DNA from: Actinoplanes sp. L3-i22
GTDB taxonomy: Bacteria > Actinomycetota > Actinomycetes > Mycobacteriales > Micromonosporaceae
Reading direction: 5' to 3'
Assembly: GCF_019704555.1 (NCBI RefSeq)
Contig: NZ_AP024745.1
Span: 4,286,501 to 4,350,500 of the forward strand
DNA length: 64,000 nt
The number at the start of each line of letters is the position of its first letter. Position 1 is the first letter of the stretch. Made by a program: the position numbers and the translations under genes. The notes beneath the pieces are model-generated. The model had not been told where the DNA came from, ran no database searches, and saw nothing but the letters and a program-made list of their open reading frames with translations. Positions 49,925-58,862 of this stretch are shown piece after piece.

Positions 49925-52057
49925 TCAGGCCCGCGGCGCCGCGGGCAGCGTCACGGCGGTGCCGGCGGTGAGCGTCACCTCGGTGGTGCGGTCACTGCCG
50001 TACGTCGTCGTGCCGGTGGTCTGCACGCCGCCGGCCTGCAGCGTCCCGCTCAGCGGCGAGCTGAGCGTGACCGTGCCGGCCACCCGGTCGTAGACCGCGT
50101 CGGCGCCGGCCGCAAGCTGCGCGAAGTGCGCGGTCCGCACGCTGGTGTACGCCCCGATCTGCGACCAGTTCCAGTTGAGCAGCGGCACCGAGTAGTACGC
50201 GCTGTACTTGGCGGCCACGGCCGTCACCCAGTCGTTGAGCAGGCTCTGCCCGCTGCCGTAGTCGTGCACGTTGGCGATGTGGAACGTGTGGGTGTTGAGC
50301 CCGCCCGCTGCCACGTGCTGCAGACCGATGCCGGCCTCGTAGTCGACGATCTGCGCGTACGTGCGGTTGGTCGGCCAGTACGGGAACCGGCCGCCGGGGC
50401 CGTAGAAGGAGTTGTAGAACGCGGTCTCCTCCTCCGGTGTGGTGACGAAGTAGGCGATGTTGGTCGGCCAGTCCGGCACCACCGACAGGCTCGGCTCCAG
50501 CGGGTGCACGATGCCGGCGTTCAGGTGCGCCGGCTGGTGGCTGGCGAACGACATGTTGCCGTGCAGGTACTTCACGCCCAGGTCCTTGGCGGCCTGCAGC
50601 AGGTTCGGGTTCGACCCGGCCAGGCCGTGATCCACCGGGACGCCGGTGTCGTCGTTGGGGTCCACCGTGTAGACGCCCAGCCCCGAGTACTCCGGTGTCT
50701 TGAGCACGTCGTCGGGCGCGGTCAGGCCGATTGCCGCGCCGGCGTTGCGATTGTCAAGAATTTCGGCGTACGTCGTGGCGTAGTCGGTCTGGTTCAGCTC
50801 GGGATGATTGAGCGTGTGGTTGATCCAGCGGAAGTCGCCGGCCAGGCATTTGGTCGTCGCGGTCAGCTCGGCGATCCCGCCGTCCGGGCTGCACGTGTTG
50901 CCGGCGAACGGGTCGATGTCGGCGCCGTTGAACGCCACGTTGTAGGTGAAGCCGGCGGCCAGCGGGTAGTTCGTGCGCAGCGCGCTCTGCTGGGTGTCGA
51001 GGTTGACCGCCTCGTGCGCGGAGACCTGGTAGCCGGGGGTGTACTCGATGTGCCCGTCCGGGTAGTAGTGGTCCGCGGTGTTGAACCAGTCGTCGACGTC
51101 GACGTTGAGGTGATGGCGCTGCTCGCCGAGGAACAGGCCCTTGCTCGTCCACCGGAACAGCCCGTACACCAGCAGGTCGGACTGCAGCAGGTACTGGTTG
51201 GAGGTGAACGTGAGCGCGATGCGCTCGCGGCCGTCGGTCGAGGTGCTGCGCACGCCCAGCACGTCACTGCCGCTGGTGGCGATCGCGTCGGCGGCGCACC
51301 CGGTGGCGATCGAGGTGCGGTACACGTACGACTGGGTCACCGGGACGGTGACGTCGCTGCGCAGGTAGTCGAAGACGCCGGCGCCGGCCGCGCTCAGGTT
51401 GAGGTTCAGCGGGGTGTCGCCGACCGAGGTCTCGCCGGCCGAGCGCAGGCAGTAGTCCTCCGGCCAGGTGCCGTAGCTGGTGTAGAGCGCGGCCTGGCGT
51501 ACGCCGAAGTTGCGCTCGTAGGCCCACAGCAGGTTCCACTCCGTGCTGTCCAGGCCGTTGAGGTAGGCGCCGCCGGAGGAGTACAGCAGCATGCTGTTGG
51601 TCAGCAGGATCGCGTTGTACCGGCCGGTCCCGTCGGCGCGCACCAGGGTGTCGGCGGTCACCGCGGTGTCGGCGCTGTAGAGCACGTCGTAGGCGGCGCC
51701 GACCCGATCGAGGGTGGTCTTCCAGGTGGGCACGCCGAAGTCGTCGGCGTTGGTGGCCACCACCAGCGCCCGCAGCGCCACCCGGTCGGTGCCGGCCGCC
51801 GCGGCGGCGGTGCGCGCGCTCAGCGTGCTCGCGGCCTGCACGGCCACCTTGCCGGAGCGTCGTGGCAGCGGGGCCGGGCGAGACGCCGGCGGGCGGGCGA
51901 CCTCGCCGAAGCCGGGCACGTGCGGGGCGGCCTTGCGCGGTGGGGCGGCGGGCTGCGCGGCGGCCGGCGTGGGCAGCGCGGCCACCAGAAGGCCGGCGCA
52001 GAGCGCGGCGAGCAGCGTGCGCAACGGCCTGCGAGGCGTGCGAAGGGCAGGAGTCAT
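49925..52057 (-). CDS. Secreted CE18/Agd3-like polysaccharide deacetylase
   Basis: 710 residues from ATG 52057, with GGAGG upstream; the long frame to 52198 is not used. A signal peptide (RTLLAALCAGLLVAALPTPAAAQ) precedes a Pro-rich stretch and a large domain. The metal-binding core shows VDVDDWF (Asp at about 320-323) and INHTLNHPEL (His at about 414 and 418), the DVDDWF pattern recalling Agd3, the fungal deacetylase of galactosaminogalactan (CE18). It should remove N-acetyl groups outside the cell and make the polymer cationic and adhesive. First gene of the operon. Confidence 0.8.
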   Translation of the reverse strand: MTPALRTPRRPLRTLLAALCAGLLVAALPTPAAAQPAAPPRKAAPHVPGFGEVARPPASRPAPLPRRSGKVAVQAASTLSARTAAAAAGTDRVALRALVVATNADDFGVPTWKTTLDRVGAAYDVLYSADTAVTADTLVRADGTGRYNAILLTNSMLLYSSGGAYLNGLDSTEWNLLWAYERNFGVRQAALYTSYGTWPEDYCLRSAGETSVGDTPLNLNLSAAGAGVFDYLRSDVTVPVTQSYVYRTSIATGCAADAIATSGSDVLGVRSTSTDGRERIALTFTSNQYLLQSDLLVYGLFRWTSKGLFLGEQRHHLNVDVDDWFNTADHYYPDGHIEYTPGYQVSAHEAVNLDTQQSALRTNYPLAAGFTYNVAFNGADIDPFAGNTCSPDGGIAELTATTKCLAGDFRWINHTLNHPELNQTDYATTYAEILDNRNAGAAIGLTAPDDVLKTPEYSGLGVYTVDPNDDTGVPVDHGLAGSNPNLLQAAKDLGVKYLHGNMSFASHQPAHLNAGIVHPLEPSLSVVPDWPTNIAYFVTTPEEETAFYNSFYGPGGRFPYWPTNRTYAQIVDYEAGIGLQHVAAGGLNTHTFHIANVHDYGSGQSLLNDWVTAVAAKYSAYYSVPLLNWNWSQIGAYTSVRTAHFAQLAAGADAVYDRVAGTVTLSSPLSGTLQAGGVQTTGTTTYGSDRTTEVTLTAGTAVTLPAAPRA

Positions 52058-52764
52058 CGGGCGTCCTCCAGGACGGGTCAGACGAGTGAGCGGGGCCCCG
52101 GCGAGGGCGTGCGGGGGCGGGCTCAGACGTCCGGAGGGATGGGCCGACGGCGAGTCTAAGCAAGAATTAAGGACTTTCTGTCGGCTGCTCGACCGCATTT
52201 TGTTGCCCGTAGGAAACCGTTGACGACAGGTGCCGGGCGGTGCTAGCGGATCCCCTGAAGATCGTCGAAGATCGATTTGTTAACAGTTTTGTGACCGCCG
52301 GGTAGCGCACTGACGTGCCATTTCCGTGTTTGATCCGTAACGGACCGCAAGCAGACTCGTGACAAGCGCTGCAGCGCTGAAGGGTGCGGTGATTTACCCG
52401 TATTAATGCGGCTTTTGGTCGAGACGCCATGGCTCGCGAGCTTTCCCGTAAAGCGAACAAAAGTCCCTTAGCGGAACCTTAACGCCACCGCAGGTGAATG
52501 CCTTTCGAATGCGCCGCCGAACTCGTACTAATGGGCCACCATTGTGGATAGATGCCCTATTGAAATAGCCTGCGCATTGATGTATGGCAATTGCAGAGGG
52601 CTGTTAGCTCAACAGCAGGTCGCCTGATCTCCGGCAGGTCCGGAAAGTCCGGTCGGCAGATCTGATCACCGGCCTGGTCGCCGATCGCCGGCCCGGCGAG
52701 GAACGCGAACTCGACTTCACACCGCGGGGCGGCGCCTACTACGCACGGCCGGTCCAAGCCGGGG
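52058..52764 (-). promoter_or_regulatory. 700-base upstream region of exopolysaccharide operon
   Basis: AT-richer than the rest of the window, with no credible gene; a 66-codon frame at 52557-52757 and tRNA-like text near 52596 were judged non-genic. It holds the operon promoter(s) and a long 5' leader. A perfect 14-bp palindrome AGCGCTGCAGCGCT lies at 52365-52378 and an 11-bp one (TCCGTAACGGA) at 52334-52344; both may be regulator sites. No known riboswitch class, including the c-di-GMP types, could be recognised. Confidence 0.5.
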
Positions 52765-53601
52765 CTACTGGAGCCGGTCGGGGCGGATGACGACGGTGCT
52801 TACGGTGGCGTCGCCCCAGACGGTCGTGTTCAGGATCATTTTCTGGTCAGTGGACAGCATGGCGAACTCCAGGACGAAACGTTCGATGGGGGCGTCCATG
52901 TACACGCAGCCCAGGGCGGTCGAGCCGCTGCCGGCCAGGTTCCACGTCTCGGTCAGGCGCACGCGAACCCAGCGGTGGTCGGACTCGTCGGCCTCCGGCC
53001 CGGCGTAGTCGACGGAGAGCAGGAATTCCTGCCGGTCGTCGAGGAGATCGAACTCCTGCGCCATGCGCCACCAGCCCGCGTTGACCTTGGCCGGCATGTC
53101 CGGATCCTCGATCTTGACGGCCTCGGAGTCGAAGCGCCCGTCCTCGGTCCGGCAGGACGCGGGCCATCGCCCGGGAGCCGGCAGCGGGAGGGAGACGTCC
53201 GTCGTGATCGGCTCGATGAACTCGATACCGGCCGAGGCCAGGTCAGCGGCGATCTCGGCATCGGTCCGTGCCACGCGCGCACGACGCTCCTGGTAACCGC
53301 GGTCGTGGACCGGCGTGAACTGCCGGACCGTGTCGCGGATCCATCGGTCGATGGCGTCCGGTGACTGCCTGATCGCGACGACGAGATCTGACACGGCTTC
53401 CCGCGTGGCGGGGCCCACGTGCCGGTCCAGGTCTGCCTCGGTCACTTCCTGGTAGGACATGCTGAGCTGCCACCAGAAATTCATCAGAACTCGGCATTCC
53501 TCCTGATCACGATCGTCGGCCAGGTAGTCCATGACAATTTCCCGGACCGTCGAGAGCTGCTCCTCGTCACGGAAGCCACGATGCAAATCCGTCAGGGACA
53601 C
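52765..53601 (-). CDS. Hypothetical protein
   Basis: 278 residues, soluble and acidic: MSLTDLHRGFRDEEQLSTVREIVMDYL, a helical first half (RHVGPATREAVSDLVVAIRQS), then a beta-rich second half (HRWVRVRLTETWNLAGSGSTALGCVYMDAPIERFVLEFAML). No known motif. Host-like codon use. Monocistronic, divergent from 53754. Unknown function. Confidence 0.7.
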   Translation of the reverse strand: MSLTDLHRGFRDEEQLSTVREIVMDYLADDRDQEECRVLMNFWWQLSMSYQEVTEADLDRHVGPATREAVSDLVVAIRQSPDAIDRWIRDTVRQFTPVHDRGYQERRARVARTDAEIAADLASAGIEFIEPITTDVSLPLPAPGRWPASCRTEDGRFDSEAVKIEDPDMPAKVNAGWWRMAQEFDLLDDRQEFLLSVDYAGPEADESDHRWVRVRLTETWNLAGSGSTALGCVYMDAPIERFVLEFAMLSTDQKMILNTTVWGDATVSTVVIRPDRLQ

Positions 53602-53753
53602 GCAGGGATTCTAGGCGCCGGAGAAAGGGGAACCTGGCCGCCGGAGGGCCGGCCTGGTCGAAGCGAGCCAAGCACGTAGTCAACGGTTCTGGACGTGACC
53701 TGCTCGGTTCGAGGGACTGCGAATGCCCTGGACAGGTCCGAGATCATGGCCGG

Positions 53754-54383
53754 GTGGAGTATCTGGATCTGACGGAATACGCGTATGCGGAGTCGGTACT
53801 GCCGATGAAGGCGGTCGGCTGGCTGGGCACCGAACATGGCATTCAGGGCGGCACCGCAGCGCCGCTGGCAAGCGCTGAGCTGCGACTGCTCAACGCGGCC
53901 TCGACTCGTGGTCGCAGATTGATGCTGGGGCGGCACCGGTGTGAGTTCTGCCAGTTGGATGAGAGCAGTGGAGAGTTCAGCTATTACCTACCCTCGGGTG
54001 ACATCCACGCTGCGCCGACGATGATCCTGCATTACGCCGAGAAGCACAGCTATCGGCCCCCGGCAGAGCTGCTCGACAACCTGGCCGAGTCGATGCGGCC
54101 GCAGTGGGACTGGCGTGCGGAGTATCTGTGCGCCCTCCTGCTCGACGAGTCCGCGGACTTCGGGGCCAGGGCCGAGGCAGTCATTGATCTTTCGCTCTGG
54201 CGGGATCGCCGTGCTTTTGACGCCTTGTGGAGCGCCATGGACGACGAGGAAATGGTGGATCTCGCGGGCGACGAGCTCGGACATTCCCTGGCGACTTCCG
54301 CCGGCGAGCCCTACGCCGGTGGCCTGACCGACAGCCGCCTGCATCACCGGGTGCGACTCGGCATCGGGTACGGCCTCAAATAG
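53754..54383 (+). CDS. Hypothetical protein with CEFC motif
   Basis: 209 residues from GTG 53754 (VEYLDLTEYAYAESVLPM). The segment LMLGRHRCEFCQLDESSGEFSYYLPSGDIHAAPTMILHYAEKHSYRPP contains CxxC and two His that could bind zinc, and resembles actinobacterial DUF7919-like proteins. A helical, HEAT-like stretch follows (EAVIDLSLWRDRRAFDALWSAMDD). Function unknown. Confidence 0.7.
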   Translation: MEYLDLTEYAYAESVLPMKAVGWLGTEHGIQGGTAAPLASAELRLLNAASTRGRRLMLGRHRCEFCQLDESSGEFSYYLPSGDIHAAPTMILHYAEKHSYRPPAELLDNLAESMRPQWDWRAEYLCALLLDESADFGARAEAVIDLSLWRDRRAFDALWSAMDDEEMVDLAGDELGHSLATSAGEPYAGGLTDSRLHHRVRLGIGYGLK

Positions 54384-54572
54384 CGCCCAGGACGACTGCT
54401 GTCTGCTCGGGCCAATACTCCAGCAGGAGATCCGTTTCAGGGTTCCGTGCGGGCCTGCTGGGCCGTTGTCGCTGCGGGCCTTCCGGCTCTGAGATCTGCT
54501 CTGGGCTGGACCATCCTGGTGTCATCCGGCGAGCAGCAGGCCGGCATCTCGACGGAGCGCATTCGGGATGGC

Positions 54573-54875
54573 ATGCTCGCCCGCGTGTCGATCAACGATG
54601 AACAGTTGCAGGTGAGCCGCTCACAACCGTCGTACCGAGCCGGCGTATGGGCCCTCCGTGCGATGGTCGCGATCCTGGTTCTCTACGTCGCTTGCGGGCT
54701 TGCGCGCGTCGACGGGACCGGCTGGCTGCTGCTGGCGTATTTGGTGGCGATGACCAGCGGGTTCGTGCTGCTTGAGCGTGCGGGTGTCCGCATCTTCGGG
54801 TTTTCGCAAGGAATCTGGAGCCGCCGCAAGATGGTCTACCGCGATGTTTTCGCTCTCGGCCGATCGCACACCTAG
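54573..54875 (+). CDS. Small membrane protein
   Basis: 100 residues from ATG 54573 (MLARVSINDEQLQVSRSQ); GTG 54585 is possible, and the longer frame to 54447 is less likely. Two membrane helices: AMVAILVLYVACGLA and WLLLAYLVAMTSGFVLL. No motif known. The next gene begins 77 bases on. Confidence 0.5.
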   Translation: MLARVSINDEQLQVSRSQPSYRAGVWALRAMVAILVLYVACGLARVDGTGWLLLAYLVAMTSGFVLLERAGVRIFGFSQGIWSRRKMVYRDVFALGRSHT

Positions 54876-54951
54876 CCCTGGAACGGGTGCGGCAGATTGC
54901 CGGGACGATCCTGCATCCGGAACGGTGAATCGGTTGGTCAGCGGTCCTGGC

Positions 54952-55623
54952 ATGATCGCTGGGGTGAGGGACTGGGCGCGTTTCGTCGACGAGGTCTCCT
55001 GGTTCGTTGAGCCGGGACAGGCCGTCGTGGTGGGGGAGGCGCTGCCCTGGAGCCGCCCGCCGATCGCGGCGTTGCCGGTGTTGTCCGGGCTGCTCCGGTC
55101 GGCGACCCTGACGCCGGTCTCGGTCGCGGATACACCGTACGAACTGCTGGCGTGGGGTCCGCCGGATGACCGGCGAGGCTGGCTGTGCCGCGCGCCGCAC
55201 CCCGTCGACGGCGGCCCGGTCGCCGAGGTCCACCAGCTTTTCTGGCAGGTGTGCGGCGGCATCGTGGAGACGTTCGGCGCGCCCGACACGTGGTGGAGCA
55301 ATCAGAACGAGGTGCTCACCGCCGAGGCGCAGCGGGTCCGGGTCGCCGACGTTCTCCGCGACTATGCGTGGCTCTGGGCCGACGACGGCCTGACGATTCC
55401 GATCGACGCCGACGAGTATTACGCCGCTGCCGTCGAGGCCAACGGCAATCTCACGCTGGTGCGCCGCGAGGACGGCCGGCTGCTGCTCTTCGCGCCCGAT
55501 CACGCGTTCTCCGGGGTCACCCCGTTGCCCGGATGCCCGCCGTACTCGCTGCTCACCATCGACGAGATACCTGACCTCGCGACCTGGATCGAGGTCTGCG
55601 CCGCAGCCTTCCAGCAGCCCTGA
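54952..55623 (+). CDS. Hypothetical SMI1/KNR4-like protein
   Basis: 223 residues from ATG 54952 (MIAGVRDWARFVDEVSWFVE). The C-terminal segment EDGRLLLFAPDHAFSGVTPLPGCPPYSLLTIDEIPDLATWIEVCA has the flavour of SUKH/SMI1-like proteins, but the match is weak. Often such proteins serve as immunity factors; no partner toxin is adjacent. Ends 9 bases before the convergent ABC permease stop. Confidence 0.65.
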   Translation: MIAGVRDWARFVDEVSWFVEPGQAVVVGEALPWSRPPIAALPVLSGLLRSATLTPVSVADTPYELLAWGPPDDRRGWLCRAPHPVDGGPVAEVHQLFWQVCGGIVETFGAPDTWWSNQNEVLTAEAQRVRVADVLRDYAWLWADDGLTIPIDADEYYAAAVEANGNLTLVRREDGRLLLFAPDHAFSGVTPLPGCPPYSLLTIDEIPDLATWIEVCAAAFQQP

Positions 55624-55631
55624 GCCGGGCC

Positions 55632-56375
55632 TCAGGCGTCGCGGCGGTGCAGGACGGCGGTGGCGGCGGCCAGCAGCAGCACCGTCCAGGCGACCATGAC
55701 CAGCGCTCCCGGCACCGCGCCGAGGCCGCCGTCGACGGTGTGGGCACCGTCCAGCAGCCGGCGCCCGGCCATGTCCGGCAGCCAGAAGCCGACCGGGCTG
55801 ACCTTGCTCAGCAGCAGGGAGAACGACACCAGGGACCCGTTCACGATCAGCACCACCAGCGGGACGACGCCGTTGCGCGCGAAGACCGTGATCGCCAGCG
55901 CGATCAGACCGCTGAGCAGCCAGTAGAGGGCCGCGCCGAGGCACTGGATCACCGCCGTGGGAACGCTGACGGCCCCGCCGACCAGCAGGCGGGCGGCACC
56001 GATCGTGACCGGCATGGTGACCGCGGCGACCACGACGACGAACAGCACCACGACGATCGCCTTGGCCGCCAGCAGCAGGACCCGGTTGGGCACCGCCGCG
56101 AGCGTCGTCGTGATCTGACGCTCGCCGGTGTACTCGCTGCTGAACACGATCACCCCGAGCACGCTCGCCCCGACCGTGCCCAGCGGCGCCGCGGCGAACG
56201 CGATGTCCAGCGGTGCGATGAACGCCGATCCGGCCGGGTCGGCGTGCACCGCGTACCCGTTGAGCAGGGTGATCAGCAGCGAGCCGAGCAGCGTCACGGC
56301 GGCGGCCACCCATGAGGCGGGCAGCGTGATCGTCTTGCGCACCTCGGCCGAGAGGACCCGGGACAGGCTCATCAC
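55632..56375 (-). CDS. ABC transporter permease (ABC-2 type)
   Basis: 247 residues with about six membrane helices (ASWVAAAVTLLGSLLITLLNG, IVVVLFVVVVAAVTMPVTI, ALYWLLSGLIALAITVFA, LVMVAWTVLLLAAATAVL). The N-terminus (MMSLSRVLSAEVRKTITLPASW) and EYTGERQITTTLAAVPNR are typical of ABC-2-type export permeases. Overlaps the ATPase gene stop by 4 bases. Probably exports an antibiotic or peptide, regulated by the divergent two-component system. Confidence 0.88.
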   Translation of the reverse strand: MMSLSRVLSAEVRKTITLPASWVAAAVTLLGSLLITLLNGYAVHADPAGSAFIAPLDIAFAAAPLGTVGASVLGVIVFSSEYTGERQITTTLAAVPNRVLLLAAKAIVVVLFVVVVAAVTMPVTIGAARLLVGGAVSVPTAVIQCLGAALYWLLSGLIALAITVFARNGVVPLVVLIVNGSLVSFSLLLSKVSPVGFWLPDMAGRRLLDGAHTVDGGLGAVPGALVMVAWTVLLLAAATAVLHRRDA

Positions 56376-57076
56376 CGGCCCCCGGTCGCGGTCAGGGCGA
56401 AGAACGCGTCCTCGAGCGTGGCGTAGCCGGCGGTGACCCGGGCCAGCGGCCCGGCCGCCACGATCCGGCCCGCGGCGATCACGACCAGGTCGTCGGCGAC
56501 CGCGGCGACCTCGGTCATCAGGTGACTCGACAGCAGCACCGTGCCACCGGCGGCGGCCTGCTCGCGCACCACGGTGCGCATCCAGCGGATGCCGTCGGGA
56601 TCCAGGCCGTTGGTGGGTTCGTCGAGCACCAGGGCGGCCGGTTCGCCGAGCAGCGCGGTCGCCAGCGCGAGGCGCTGCCGCAAACCCAACGACAAACGAC
56701 CGATTAAGGTACGGCCGTTGGCCGCCAGCCCGACCTGATCCAGCACCTCGCGCACCCGCCGGGCCGGGATGCCGTGCGAGGCGGCCACCCAGCCCAGGTG
56801 CGCCCGGGCGGTGTGCGAACGGTGCGCGCCGCAGCCGTCGAGCATCGAGCCCACCGTGCGCAACGGGTCGCGAAGGCTGCGGTAGGCACGCGCGCCGACC
56901 AGTGCGATGCCCGCGGTGGGCCGGTCCAGGCCGAGCAGGATCCGCAGCGTGGAGGACTTGCCGGCCGCGTTCGGACCGAGGAAGCCGGTCACCCGGCCCG
57001 GCTCGGTGCGGAAACTGACATCGCGAAGAACGGTGCGATCGCCGTACGTCTTAATCAGGTTTTTGATCTCGAACAT
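56372..57076 (-). CDS. ABC transporter ATP-binding protein
   Basis: 234 residues: Walker A GPNAAGKSS, Q-loop region, signature LSLGLRQRLALATALL, Walker B ALVLDEPTNGLDPDG and the H-loop SSHLMTE. The sequence is of the drug-exporter/bacitracin-type class. Walker A has Ala-Ala where GSGKS/GAGKS is most common, which is within family variation. First gene of the transporter operon, divergent from the histidine kinase gene at 57176. Confidence 0.92.
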   Translation of the reverse strand: MFEIKNLIKTYGDRTVLRDVSFRTEPGRVTGFLGPNAAGKSSTLRILLGLDRPTAGIALVGARAYRSLRDPLRTVGSMLDGCGAHRSHTARAHLGWVAASHGIPARRVREVLDQVGLAANGRTLIGRLSLGLRQRLALATALLGEPAALVLDEPTNGLDPDGIRWMRTVVREQAAAGGTVLLSSHLMTEVAAVADDLVVIAAGRIVAAGPLARVTAGYATLEDAFFALTATGGR

Positions 57077-57175
57077 GCCGCCATTGCAGCCGGACGTCGC
57101 CCGCCGCGCATCGGACCTGGGTCTGTCAGACCGTGGTCCGATGTGCGCCGCGACGCGCGACCCTAAAATCCGAGC

Positions 57176-58030
57176 ATGAATTCACCGCGGCCGTCGTGGC
57201 GCTCGCGCGTGTGGGCCATCGCCTGCACCGTGCTGGGCGTGTTCGCGCTGCTGCTCGCCGCGACCGGGGTCCAGGGGCCGGGCCAGGCCCGCGCGGTGTT
57301 CGCGGTGGCCGTCACCGTGACCGTGTCGACGCTGCTCTGGGCGCTGCTGCGCACGCGGGCCCAACGCCGAAGACATGAGCACGAGCTGGCGGCCTGGGCG
57401 GCGGAACGAGCGACCCAGGCCGAGCGGCTGCGGATCGCCGCCGACCTGCACGACCTGGTCTCGCACGGGCTCGGGCTGATCACCGTGCGCGCCGCCGCCG
57501 CGCGCAGCCTGCGCGGCCCGGCCGGCGAGGCCGAACGGGCGAGCGCCCTGACCGATATTGAGCGCACCAGCCGCGAGACCACCACCGAGCTGCGCCGGAT
57601 GCTCACCGTCCTGCGGGCGCCCGGCGCGGCACCGCTGCGCCCGGCCGAGACCCTGGCGGACCTGCCCGCGGTCGTGGCCGCCTCGCGGGCCGCCGGCCTG
57701 ACCGTGTCCCTGCGCCTGGGCGAGGTCGGCGCGGTGTCCGCCGGCACCCAGCTGACCGTCTGCGCCGTGGTTCGCGAGGCGCTGACCAACACCGCCCGGC
57801 ACGCCGGCCCGGTCAGCTCGCAGGTCAGTGTCGACCGCGAGGGCGAGGCGATCGTCGTGCAGGTCGAGGACGGCGGGCCCCGCGAGGGCTGGCGCTCCCA
57901 GCCGGGCGCCGGTCACGGGCTCGGCAGCCTGCGCGAACGCGTGAGCGCCGTCGGCGGGATCCTGCACGCCGGCCCGGAGCAGGGCCGGTTCCGCGTGAGC
58001 GCCCGCATTCCGGACCGGGCAGGCCGGTGA
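57176..58030 (+). CDS. Sensor histidine kinase (HisKA_3 type)
   Basis: 284 residues with two N-terminal membrane helices (IACTVLGVFALLLAATGV, VFAVAVTVTVSTLLWALL), phosphoacceptor helix LRIAADLHDLVSHGLGLITV (H92), and HATPase motifs VVREALTNTARHAG and GAGHGLGSLRERV. The last codons (RVSARIPDRAGR) are encoded by the first unit of a 32-bp tandem repeat that fills the gap to the regulator gene. Divergent from the ABC exporter it probably controls. Confidence 0.9.
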   Translation: MNSPRPSWRSRVWAIACTVLGVFALLLAATGVQGPGQARAVFAVAVTVTVSTLLWALLRTRAQRRRHEHELAAWAAERATQAERLRIAADLHDLVSHGLGLITVRAAAARSLRGPAGEAERASALTDIERTSRETTTELRRMLTVLRAPGAAPLRPAETLADLPAVVAASRAAGLTVSLRLGEVGAVSAGTQLTVCAVVREALTNTARHAGPVSSQVSVDREGEAIVVQVEDGGPREGWRSQPGAGHGLGSLRERVSAVGGILHAGPEQGRFRVSARIPDRAGR

Positions 58031-58153
58031 GCGCCGCATTCCGGACCGGGCGGGCCGGTGCGCGCCCGCATTCCGGACCGGACGAGCCGGTGAGCGCCCG
58101 CATCTCGGGCCGGGCGTGCCGGTGAGTGCCCGCATCCCGGGCCGGGCGTGCCG
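57995..58153 (+). repeat. Five tandem 31-32-bp units between kinase and regulator genes
   Basis: Units start at 57995, 58027, 58058, 58090 and 58122, consensus GTGAGCGCCCGCATTCCGG followed by ACCGGGCGGGCCG. The first unit codes for the end of the kinase; a sixth, partial unit begins at 58154 and provides the GTG start of the regulator. Each unit carries a GTG, and a 32-base step changes reading frame. Confidence 0.85.
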
Positions 58154-58822
58154 GTGAGTGCCGCGATCCGCGTCCTGATCGCTGACGATCAGCCGCTGAT
58201 GCGGCACAGTCTGGCCATTCTGGTCGACGGCGACCCGGCGCTGACCACCGTGGCGCAGGCCGCCACCGGCGGGGAGGCGGTGAGCCTGGCCCGGCAGGTC
58301 ATCCCCGACGTGATCCTGATGGACATCCGGATGCCCGGCGGTGACGGCATCGAGGCCACCCGCGAGATCACCGCCGATCCCCGGCTGAGCACCTGCCGCA
58401 TCCTGGTGCTGAGCATGTACGAGCTGGACGAGTACGTTTACGGCGCGCTGCGGGCCGGCGCCAGCGGCTTCCTGCTCAAGGACGCCCACCCCGGCGAACT
58501 GGTGGACGCGGTGCGTCGCACGCACGCCGGCGAGTCGCTGTTCGCGCCGGCCATCCTGACCCGCCTGGTCGACCACTACGTGCGCGGCCCGGCCGGCCGC
58601 CCCGGCACCGACCTGCGGATGCTCACCGACCGCGAGACGCAGGTGCTGGTCCTGATCGCCCGGGGCCTGTCCAACCAGGAGATCGTCGCCAACCTCGCCA
58701 TCTCGATCAAGACGGTCAAGACCCACGTCGGCAGCCTGCTGGCCAAGCTGCAGGCCCGCGACCGCGCCCAACTCGTGATCGCCGCCTACGAGAGCGGCCT
58801 GGTCGGTCCCGGCGACCGTTGA
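58154..58822 (+). CDS. NarL/LuxR-family response regulator
   Basis: 222 residues from GTG 58154; GTG 58148 is also possible. Receiver domain with D57 (VILMDIRMP), DD at 11-12, Lys in FLLKDAH; LuxR HTH LTDRETQVLVLIARGLSNQEIVANLAISIKTVKTHV. Partner of the kinase at 57176, likely regulating the divergent ABC exporter. Its start lies within the tandem repeat, so repeat number could affect translation. Confidence 0.92.
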   Translation: MSAAIRVLIADDQPLMRHSLAILVDGDPALTTVAQAATGGEAVSLARQVIPDVILMDIRMPGGDGIEATREITADPRLSTCRILVLSMYELDEYVYGALRAGASGFLLKDAHPGELVDAVRRTHAGESLFAPAILTRLVDHYVRGPAGRPGTDLRMLTDRETQVLVLIARGLSNQEIVANLAISIKTVKTHVGSLLAKLQARDRAQLVIAAYESGLVGPGDR

Positions 58823-58862
58823 GCGCACCCTCTGGTCGACGCCGTTGTGGTAACAGTCAGAC

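Noticed and set aside
49865..52159. 764-codon plus-strand frame antisense to the deacetylase gene
   Set aside because: Val/Gly/Arg-rich shadow without domains; the minus strand has a signal peptide and catalytic motifs.
52058..52560. c-di-GMP or c-di-AMP riboswitch before the polysaccharide operon
   Set aside because: None of the conserved cores of those classes could be found by eye; a covariance search would settle it.
52590..52670. tRNA-like text (GGGCTGTTAGCTCAACAGC)
   Set aside because: The box-A-like GTTAGCTCAA is present, but the D-stem, anticodon stem and T-loop (GTTCGAATC-like) do not form a cloverleaf.
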